In this document: piece by piece, positions 8,472-14,858 of the stretch
How positions within the stretch are numbered: the stretch's first letter is position 1
Layout: each line of letters starts with the position of its first letter
Source of the DNA: Polyangiaceae bacterium
GTDB lineage: Bacteria; Myxococcota_A; Polyangia; Polyangiales; Polyangiaceae
DNA: 64,000 bases
Direction of reading: 5' to 3'
Assembly: GCA_029261965.1 (NCBI GenBank)
Contig: JAJDAH010000039.1
Location: forward strand, 1-64,000
Notes under the pieces: generated by a model
Databases searched by the model: none
What the model was told of the DNA's origin: nothing
The model's input: only the letters and a program-made list of their open reading frames with translations
Program-made: the position numbers and the translations under genes

Positions 8472-9320
8472 TCAGAGGGCGACGAGGCGGAGAGATTCAC
8501 GAAGTGCCGAGCGCAAAAAAGCGACGGCGCGGGTAGCTGGATCTTCAGCTTCGAGCAACCGACTCGCGGTGAGAACTGCGCCAAACCACCCTTCCGTATG
8601 CCAAGCGCCGCCGCCGTCGAGGTCGGGCGGAGACGCAGCTTTCGGATAAGGCCACGGCGTCACGTAGAAGTAGGGCTCTGAATACCCGCCATCCCCGGGG
8701 GTCATTCCGACGCCGATGCTTCGCGCGTTCTCGCCGGTCTCGCTCGGATCGATGGAAACGAGCGTCGCAATGTCGAAGTGATGCGGCCAGCAGCGCACTT
8801 CCGACGCGTGCTCGTGCTCCTCTCGCACGGCACCGATCAAACGGTCGGCATTGCCGTACCAGGCGGCGAGCTCCAAAAGCGCCTTCGGATCCGCGTCGAA
8901 CTCGGCGCCGTCTCCAACGGCGTGCGCGGGCAGGTCGTGGGTGGGTCGAGCGAGTGGTTTCGGCGACTTCAGATGTGCCCCGGCGCGCTCGCCGAGCCAC
9001 GACATGGCCGCGTCGAGCGTCTTGCCGGACAGCGGCAGCTCCTCGACCGAGGGCTCGGCAGTGACCAGCACGAGCGTCAGGTCCCGAACTCGAATCGCCG
9101 CCCGCACACCTCCCGCCGCGTGGCTCGCCAGCAGACCGCCAGCGGTCAGACCCAGATTCGAATGGCTGTCATCGTCACGTTTCTCGACGTGGGTCGAACC
9201 GAATGCCGCGACGACCTGCGCGGCCCAGTGGGCTTGTAGCCGCGCGTCCACCAGTTGTTTCGGCGACACGTCGCCGAGATCCGTCCAAGCCGATACGGCG
9301 TTCTCGAAACTGCCTATCAT
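8472..9320 (-). CDS. Unknown protein between two Rieske fusion enzymes
   Basis: 282 residues, soluble, with no signal peptide or membrane segment. I do not recognise a characterised family. Distinctive stretches are CWPHHFDIATL (possible metal or haem ligands: one Cys, two His), ARSIGVGMTPGDGGYSEPYFYVTPWPYP read in two parts around residues 205-230, and GGGAWHTEGWFG near 240. The conserved-looking His, Tyr and Trp residues suggest an enzyme or cofactor-binding protein rather than a structural one. It sits 18 bases after the Rieske-glutamate synthase gene and 10 bases before the Rieske-ThDP gene, so all three are probably co-transcribed and act in one process. Confidence 0.8.
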   Translation of the reverse strand: MIGSFENAVSAWTDLGDVSPKQLVDARLQAHWAAQVVAAFGSTHVEKRDDDSHSNLGLTAGGLLASHAAGGVRAAIRVRDLTLVLVTAEPSVEELPLSGKTLDAAMSWLGERAGAHLKSPKPLARPTHDLPAHAVGDGAEFDADPKALLELAAWYGNADRLIGAVREEHEHASEVRCWPHHFDIATLVSIDPSETGENARSIGVGMTPGDGGYSEPYFYVTPWPYPKAASPPDLDGGGAWHTEGWFGAVLTASRLLEAEDPATRAVAFLRSALRESLRLVAL

Positions 9321-9338
9321 TCGGTGGCTCCAGTGGGG

Positions 9339-10982
9339 TCAAAGGGGGACGACACCGGCGTACGCCACGCCGGTCAGGTACGCCATGTCTCGGTCCCATG
9401 TCGTCAGATCGCTGGGCGAAAATTGGCTCAGATCGTTGTAGCCGCAGGCACGCGCGAGAATCTTCATCAGGTCGGTCGTGGCCGTGAGATATCGCCCAAG
9501 CCGCTTGGCCGACTCGTCGACGACGAGACGCTTTCGCAAATGCTCCTTTTGAGTCGCGATGCCCACTGGACAATTGTTCGTGTGGCAAGCCCGCATGCCG
9601 AGGCACCCAATCGCTTGAATCGCCGAGTTGGCGACCGCAACCGCGTCCGCCCCGAGGGCCAGCGCCTTGACGAAATCGCTCTCGGTACGAAGCCCGCCGG
9701 TGGCGACCAGCGACACGTCGCCCTTTCCGCGCTTGTCGAGATGGCGGCGCGCCCGGACCAATGCCGGGATGGTGGGTACGGAAATGTTGTTCTTGAAAAT
9801 GTTCGGCGCCGCGCCCGTCGCGCCTCCGCGACCGTCGATGATGATGTAGTCCGAGCCCACCTCGAGCGCGAAATCGATGTCCGCCTCGATGTGTTGGGCG
9901 CTGATCTTGAACCCGATCGGAATGCCGCCCGCCACCTCTCGAACTTCGTCAGCGACTTTTCTGAAATCCGCGGCTGAATGAAGGTCCGGGAAAGTCGCCG
10001 GGCTGATGGCCGGCGTACCGGGCTTCAAGTTGCGAACCTGAGCGATTTCGCCGCGCACCTTGTCGCCGGGCAGGTGTCCGCCCGTGCCGGTCTTGGCGCC
10101 CTGCCCTCCCTTGAAGTGAAAGGCCTGGCACTTCTTGACCTTGTCGAGCCCCCAGCCGAAACGCGCCGAAGCGAGCTCGTAGAAATACTTCGAGTTTGCC
10201 TCCTGCTCGGCCGGCAGCATGCCGCCCTCGCCGGAACAAATGCCCGTCCCGGCAAGCTCCGCGCCTTTGGCGAGCGCGACTTTTGCTTCGTGGCTCAGCG
10301 CGCCGAAGCTCATGTCGCTGACGAAGACCGGGATGTCGAGAGCGAGCGGCTTTTTCGCCGCCGGACCGATGATGACCTTGGTGCCGACGTCGGCGTCGTC
10401 GAGCAACGGTTTGGTGGCGAGCTGAGCCGTCAGGATCTGAAGCTGATCCCACTTCGGGAGTTCTGGCCGCGGCACGCCCATCGCGCTCATCGGCCCGTGG
10501 TGTCCGACTTTCTCGAGACCGCTCTTCGCGAGCGTTTGGATGTAGCCGTTCTGGTCCTCCACCGGCGTCCCGTGCACGTCGGCGTAGAGTCCCAAGTACT
10601 CGTCGCGTTGGTAGGGTTGAGGGTGCGCTTTTTCGAACGCCCGGATCTCGGCTTCGCTCACGTAGACGGCGTCGGCGTCCTGGTCGACGACGGCCTCGAA
10701 CTTGTGAAGCGCTTCGGAGTTCTTGTACTCGCTCACGCCATCATCGACTCGATAGTCCCACCCGTGGACACCGCAGATGAGATTGTCTCCGTCGACATGA
10801 CCGTCCGAAAGCAGGGCGCCCCGATGCAAACAGCGGCCGTACAACACGGACACGTGCTCCCCCAGCCGGATGACGACCAGATCGACCTCGCCGGCGAGCG
10901 CGTACGCCGGTTTTCGATCTTCGAGCTCGCTCCAAGCGGCAATCTGGATTTTCTCGTTGGTGTGGAGTTTGGCGAGAGTCAT
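9339..10982 (-). CDS. Rieske [2Fe-2S] + FMN-binding glutamate synthase domain fusion
   Basis: 547 residues. The N-terminal Rieske domain has ligands C51-x-H53 and C70-x2-H73, the same CxH-x16-CxxH spacing as the Rieske-ThDP partner. Residues from about 150 match the FMN-dependent glutamate synthase barrel: FVSDMSFGALS, GEGGMLPAEQ, KGGQGAKTGTGG, VATGGLRTESDF. The 3Fe-4S cysteine pattern C-x5-C-x4-C is intact in CLGMRACHTNNCPVG near 450. No glutaminase (GATase II) domain is present, so it either receives ammonia from elsewhere or acts on another substrate. Family relatives with this barrel alone include archaeal-type GltB and GlxD-like proteins. First gene of the operon, divergent from the PP2C gene across a 124-bp gap. 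Confidence 0.9.
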   Translation of the reverse strand: MTLAKLHTNEKIQIAAWSELEDRKPAYALAGEVDLVVIRLGEHVSVLYGRCLHRGALLSDGHVDGDNLICGVHGWDYRVDDGVSEYKNSEALHKFEAVVDQDADAVYVSEAEIRAFEKAHPQPYQRDEYLGLYADVHGTPVEDQNGYIQTLAKSGLEKVGHHGPMSAMGVPRPELPKWDQLQILTAQLATKPLLDDADVGTKVIIGPAAKKPLALDIPVFVSDMSFGALSHEAKVALAKGAELAGTGICSGEGGMLPAEQEANSKYFYELASARFGWGLDKVKKCQAFHFKGGQGAKTGTGGHLPGDKVRGEIAQVRNLKPGTPAISPATFPDLHSAADFRKVADEVREVAGGIPIGFKISAQHIEADIDFALEVGSDYIIIDGRGGATGAAPNIFKNNISVPTIPALVRARRHLDKRGKGDVSLVATGGLRTESDFVKALALGADAVAVANSAIQAIGCLGMRACHTNNCPVGIATQKEHLRKRLVVDESAKRLGRYLTATTDLMKILARACGYNDLSQFSPSDLTTWDRDMAYLTGVAYAGVVPL

Positions 10983-11058
10983 TGGGTGCCTAGGTGGTAG
11001 CGATGGCGGGGAGCGGATCCAAGTGGCACCAAATACGCGGGCTTAGGGCGAACGGTTA

Positions 11059-11074
11059 CCGACCTCTTGGTCGG
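11059..11074. promoter_or_regulatory. Inverted repeat in divergent promoter region
   Basis: CCGACC-TCTT-GGTCGG, 6-bp perfect arms with a 4-base spacer, lies between the Rieske operon and the PP2C phosphatase gene. It could be an operator for either gene, or a short hairpin in the phosphatase leader. Confidence 0.3.
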
Positions 11075-11106
11075 CATGGCGGCCTGGGCCAATATGGGCG
11101 CGGAGC

Positions 11107-11931
11107 GTGACGCCAGAACTGACCGATCCACGACTGTTCATCGACGCGCGGCACGAGATCCCGGTCCTGATCGGGTTGGACCCCGCCGTGGCCGTCGTAT
11201 TTTCCGCAGCCTGTCCGGGGGGCACGGGACCCAACGAGGACTCGGCCGCCGTCGTGCCCGCGTCGGCCGGTCGGCTGCTTCTCGCCGTGGCGGACGGAGC
11301 GGGCGGGCCCCCGTCGGGAGAAGAGGCGTCGCGCATCGCCGTCGAGCAAGTCGCGAACACCGTGAAACGTGCGAGCGAGGACGAGGCCCTGCGCGTGGCG
11401 ATCCTCGACGGCATCGAGCACGCCAACGAGGAGATCCGCGCTCTCAAAGTCGGCGCTGCCACCACCTTGGCAGCCCTCGAGGTGGACGACGGCAGCGTGA
11501 GGCCCTACCACGTGGGTGACTCGACGATTCTGGTGGTCGGCCAGCGGGGCAAGCGGAAGCTGACGACGGTGTCGCACTCCCCGGTCGGCTATGGCGTCGA
11601 GGCGGGGCTCATCGACGAATCAGAAGCGCTGCACCACGACGAGCTCAACGTCGTCTCGAACTTCGTCGGCGCCGAGGACATGCGGGTCGAGGTCGGTGCC
11701 GTACTCGCGCTCGACGAACGCGACACCGTCGTGCTCGGCACCGACGGGCTGTTCGACAACGTGCATGTCGACGAGATCGTCGCCTTGGTGCAGAGCGGTC
11801 CGCTCGACGAGGCCGCAGCGAAGCTCGCCGAAACTTGTCTATCGAGAATGCTCGAGCCGGAGGAAGGCAAGCCGTCGAAAGTCGACGACGTGACGTTCAT
11901 TCTCTATCGCGGTTGGAGCTCGCCGACCTGA
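11107..11931 (+). CDS. PP2C-type Ser/Thr protein phosphatase
   Basis: 274 residues. The PPM fold is recognisable from the metal-binding motifs: GTGPNEDSAAVV near 37-48, LAVADGAGGPPSGEEAS near 60-77, YHVGDSTILVV near 138, VVLGTDGLFDNV near 210, and the final DDVTFILYR. The conserved metal aspartates are all present, so it should be active on phospho-Ser/Thr. The region between the GD and TDG motifs is compact, as in stand-alone bacterial PP2Cs. It starts with GTG; AGCG immediately before is a poor ribosome-binding site. It likely counteracts the many Ser/Thr kinases in this genome; the atypical kinase just downstream on the other strand is one possible partner. Confidence 0.9.
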   Translation: MTPELTDPRLFIDARHEIPVLIGLDPAVAVVFSAACPGGTGPNEDSAAVVPASAGRLLLAVADGAGGPPSGEEASRIAVEQVANTVKRASEDEALRVAILDGIEHANEEIRALKVGAATTLAALEVDDGSVRPYHVGDSTILVVGQRGKRKLTTVSHSPVGYGVEAGLIDESEALHHDELNVVSNFVGAEDMRVEVGAVLALDERDTVVLGTDGLFDNVHVDEIVALVQSGPLDEAAAKLAETCLSRMLEPEEGKPSKVDDVTFILYRGWSSPT

Positions 11932-11959
11932 GCCGAAGGGGTGCGCCGCGAGTTTCTCG

Positions 11960-12715
11960 CTAGCTGCGTCGGGCGGGACGGCTCTCCCACTGCAGGTTCT
12001 CGAGGTGATCCCGCAGCTGGCTAGCGCTTCTGAACCGCTGCCGAATGAGCGAAGTGCGAAGCCCGCGCACGATGTTTTTGATTTCCGGCGGCTGCTTGGC
12101 GTAGCGGGCTCGGCCGCCCACCGCTTCGTACAGCACTTCGATGAGACCGACGACGTCTCCTTGGACCTGCTCCGGTTTCGGCGCGCTCCAATGATAGAGA
12201 TCCACCAAGCGAACGTCGAAACCGAGTCCTCGTCTCCGAACCATCACGTTCCCCGTGTGCAAGTCACCGTGATACTCGTTGAAGGAGTGGATCTGCTCCA
12301 CGCCGATGGTCAGCGCTTGCAGTAAATGTAGCGCCTCGAACGTCAGCAAGCGCTTGCCGGGCTGCCTATCCAAGAAATCCCGGAGCATCTCGCCCTCGAC
12401 GTACTCGGAGACGAGAAACGTTACCGGCCAGGTGCGCACGGTGATCCGATCCTGCGTGATGTACTGAATCAGGATGGGGCAATCGCGGAGCTTGTGGAGC
12501 TTCTTCGCGTAGAACTTCACCGCCTTGTCGCGCGGATTTCGCTGCGGGAAGAAGAACTTCGCCGCGCGATCGATCCCAGTCGTCAGCTCTCGCACGCGGT
12601 AGACTTCGCCTTCCCAACCTCCGCCGAGGAGCTCGATCACCTCGTACTTGCGCGCGAGCACCCGGCCGGGGCGCAAATCGAACCCATCGATGCGCGGGGG
12701 GCGAGTTTTCATCAT
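11960..12715 (-). CDS. Atypical small protein kinase-like protein
   Basis: 251 residues, a bare kinase fold with no tail. The glycine loop is GGGWEGEVY, the probable ATP lysine is in RAAKFFFP near 53, and the hinge reads FLVSEYVEGEML. The catalytic loop is HGDLHTGNV near 155 instead of HRDLKPxN, and the metal-binding DFG is DLY (RLVDLYHW). HGDLxxxN is the form seen in aminoglycoside-kinase-like, ABC1 and lanthipeptide kinases, so the catalytic Asp and Asn are present and activity is plausible but probably not on the usual substrates. A second ATG (12712) follows the first directly. It is convergent with the PP2C gene, 28 bp apart. Confidence 0.82.
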   Translation of the reverse strand: MMKTRPPRIDGFDLRPGRVLARKYEVIELLGGGWEGEVYRVRELTTGIDRAAKFFFPQRNPRDKAVKFYAKKLHKLRDCPILIQYITQDRITVRTWPVTFLVSEYVEGEMLRDFLDRQPGKRLLTFEALHLLQALTIGVEQIHSFNEYHGDLHTGNVMVRRRGLGFDVRLVDLYHWSAPKPEQVQGDVVGLIEVLYEAVGGRARYAKQPPEIKNIVRGLRTSLIRQRFRSASQLRDHLENLQWESRPARRS

Positions 12716-12765
12716 GGCGAATCTATCACCTGGGGTCTCCGGGGCCTTCCGGCTACGCTCGCGCA

Positions 12766-13488
12766 GTGCGCTGGGTCCTGCTCATCCTGTTCGTCCTGGG
12801 CTGCTTGGGATGCGAGGAGAAAAACGCCAAGTGGTGCCGCCCGGTCTGCAAGACCGAGGGCAAGTGCACCGGCAAGGGAGAAGGAGTCTGTTACGCCACT
12901 TCGGGCAACGCTTGCAAGCGTTCGGAGGGGTGCGTCTTCCGAGGCCAGTGTGTGCTCGAAGGGCAGGCCTGCGTGTCGTCCGATGCGGCCTGCAAAGCGT
13001 CGATCGAATGCGGCACCCACGGCTACTGCTCGGCGACAGAAGGGCGCTGCGCCGCCGTCACCAACGCGGACTGCACGTCCACCGAAGGCTGCAAGAAGGA
13101 CGGTCGCTGTACCGCCGAAGGCGGGCAATGCGTGCCGCGCGCGGACGATTGCGCCAAGGCGCCGGGGTGCGAGCTGTTCGGCAAGTGCTCGGTGCGGGGA
13201 GACCAGTGCGTCATCTCGTCGACCGAAGACTGCGCGCGGGGACGGATTTGCCAGGAGCAAGGTTACTGCACGTATTCGAAGGGGCAGTGCCGTCTGACGG
13301 GCTCCGACGACTGCAAGAAGACACGCGCCTGCCGTGTCAAAGGTCAGTGCACATTTGTGGAGACGGACCAGAACCTCGGACTACCGCAAGGCGTCTGTCG
13401 GGTCGGCTCGAGCGCTGATTGTCGGGGCGCCGAAGCCTGCACCAAGTTTCGCCGTTGTCGCGCCGTCGAGTCGGAGTGCGTGAAGTAA
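12766..13488 (+). CDS. Lipoprotein with eight 27-residue Cys repeats
   Basis: 240 residues from a GTG start. The signal peptide RWVLLILFVLGCLGCEE has two overlapping lipobox-like cysteines. The mature part is almost entirely a tandem repeat, C-x5-C-x5-C-x6-C-x7, about eight units (for example from CKASIEC near residue 80), the last units slightly expanded or shortened. A small Gly before the third Cys of each unit is nearly invariant. Many paired cysteines outside the membrane imply a rod stabilised by disulfides or a metal-binding surface protein. No known domain is recognised; it recalls eukaryotic Cys-rich repeat proteins only superficially. TACGCT stands 6 bases before the start and there is no ribosome-binding site. 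Confidence 0.75.
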   Translation: MRWVLLILFVLGCLGCEEKNAKWCRPVCKTEGKCTGKGEGVCYATSGNACKRSEGCVFRGQCVLEGQACVSSDAACKASIECGTHGYCSATEGRCAAVTNADCTSTEGCKKDGRCTAEGGQCVPRADDCAKAPGCELFGKCSVRGDQCVISSTEDCARGRICQEQGYCTYSKGQCRLTGSDDCKKTRACRVKGQCTFVETDQNLGLPQGVCRVGSSADCRGAEACTKFRRCRAVESECVK

Positions 13489-13546
13489 GACACGGTTGTC
13501 CCCCCGAAACTCGCTCGTGCTCGTCCGCGTAGTGCGATAATCAACC

Positions 13547-14194
13547 ATGACTTCATCGACCTGGATTCTCGGCGCGGCACTCTTCGGCGCGGCACCCTTC
13601 GGCGCGGCAACGATCGGCTGTAGCGATTCTTCCGGAGACGACAACGCCGGAGCCGCTGGCTCTCCCTCCACGGGCGGATCTACTTCTACCGGTGGATCGG
13701 CGGGCGCCACGGGATCCGGTGGCTCGGCCGGCGTCGGGGGTAGCGCGGCCGCGGACTTCGACGCGACCGCCGCCGACTTCGAGTGCCTGAAGGATTGGAC
13801 GCCCGTACGACGCTTCTTCATCACCAACAAGCTCGGACTCGAAGACGAGACCCTGGCCGTCGCCAACTCACCCACCGGCGGCGTGTATCCCCCCGGCACG
13901 ATCATTCAGCTGGTGCCGCAGGAAGCCATGATCAAGCGCGGCGCTGGCTTCAGCCCCGAGACGAAGGATTGGGAGTTTTTCAAGCTCGGAGTGGACGCTG
14001 CCGGTACGACCATCAACGAGCGCGGCACGACCGAAATCACCGGTGACATTGGTGGGATCAGTTGCGCCACGTGTCACGCGGGAGCGGAGCCCCAATGGGA
14101 CTTCGTCTGCGAAGAGGGCCACGGCTGCATCCCGCTCGGGCTCACCACCGACCTCATTCGCACGGTCCAGGACGCGGACCCGCGCTGTCAATAG
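13547..14194 (+). CDS. Lipoprotein with one c-type haem motif
   Basis: 215 residues. The signal peptide ends at ATIGCSDS (lipobox-like), followed by a Gly/Ser/Thr linker to about residue 70. The folded part contains a single CATCH (CxxCH) haem c attachment site near 170, preceded by WEFFKLGVDAAGTTI and followed by PQWDFVCEEGHGC. The arrangement is like small cytochrome c or cytochrome P460-like lipoproteins, but I see no clear methionine ligand or P460 lysine, so the axial ligand and role are uncertain. GATAAT stands 5 bases before the ATG. It ends 35 bases before pssA, on the same strand. Confidence 0.7.
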   Translation: MTSSTWILGAALFGAAPFGAATIGCSDSSGDDNAGAAGSPSTGGSTSTGGSAGATGSGGSAGVGGSAAADFDATAADFECLKDWTPVRRFFITNKLGLEDETLAVANSPTGGVYPPGTIIQLVPQEAMIKRGAGFSPETKDWEFFKLGVDAAGTTINERGTTEITGDIGGISCATCHAGAEPQWDFVCEEGHGCIPLGLTTDLIRTVQDADPRCQ

Positions 14195-14214
14195 GCTCTC
14201 CGGCCCCACGAAGC

Positions 14215-14220
14215 TAGGCT
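14215..14220 (+). promoter_or_regulatory. TAGGCT -10-like element before pssA
   Basis: GCTAGGCTCC context, exactly 9 bases between TAGGCT and the ATG at 14230. The same octamer and spacing occur before the genes starting at 17408 and 25242. It predicts a transcript with a leader of only 0-3 bases. Confidence 0.5.
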
Positions 14221-14229
14221 CCCGCATCC

Positions 14230-14853
14230 ATGGGCGGGAAGCGGCGTCGACACTTCACGATGCTGCGGGATTTTGCACCCGCGGACTTCATCACGCTCGC
14301 GAACGGCTTCACCGGCACCGGATCGGTGCTTGCGGTGATGCAGTATCTCGTGGGAGCCGAAGAACGCTTCCTCTGGATCGCGTTCGCGCTTCTTCCTCTC
14401 TCGCTGCTCTTCGACTTTCTCGACGGGCGCGTCGCCAGGTGGCGCGGGGGATCTGCTCTCGGGCCCCAGCTCGACTCGCTGGCTGACCTCATCAGCTTCG
14501 GCCTCGCGCCCGCAGCTTTGGCGTTCGCCGTGGGCATGCGCGGGGGTTGGGACGCCGCGGTGCTCATCTACTTCGTTGCCTGCGGCCTGAGCCGGCTCGC
14601 GCGGTTCAACGCCACCGCCGACGAGCTCGCCGACGAGTCCGGCAAGGTCAGATACTTCGAGGGCACGCCGATCCCGACGAGTCTCGTTCTCGTCGCCGGA
14701 CTAGCGGTCCTTCTCTGGAAGGATCTCGTGCATGCGGATCTCCCGCTGGGCTCGGTCGAGCTCGGCCCCTGGCGCTTACATCCGCTGGTGTTGATTTACC
14801 TGTTGAGCGGAACGGCGATGATCAGCAAGAACCTGAGGATCCCGAAGATCTGA
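14230..14853 (+). CDS. pssA: CDP-diacylglycerol-serine O-phosphatidyltransferase
   Basis: 207 residues, an integral inner-membrane enzyme making phosphatidylserine from CDP-diacylglycerol and serine, the first step to phosphatidylethanolamine. The CDP-alcohol phosphotransferase signature D-G-x2-A-R-x8-G-x3-D-x3-D is complete in FDFLDGRVAR and GPQLDSLAD, residues about 60-86, with both catalytic aspartates. The start MLRDFAPADFITLANGFTG and the block IPTSLVLVAGLAV are typical of the bacterial PssA type II group. Five to six membrane helices are visible. No decarboxylase gene is in the window. The start is supported by the TAGGCT box 9 bases upstream; there is no ribosome-binding site. Convergent with the next gene, 5 bp apart. 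Confidence 0.9.
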   Translation: MGGKRRRHFTMLRDFAPADFITLANGFTGTGSVLAVMQYLVGAEERFLWIAFALLPLSLLFDFLDGRVARWRGGSALGPQLDSLADLISFGLAPAALAFAVGMRGGWDAAVLIYFVACGLSRLARFNATADELADESGKVRYFEGTPIPTSLVLVAGLAVLLWKDLVHADLPLGSVELGPWRLHPLVLIYLLSGTAMISKNLRIPKI

Positions 14854-14858
14854 TCAGC

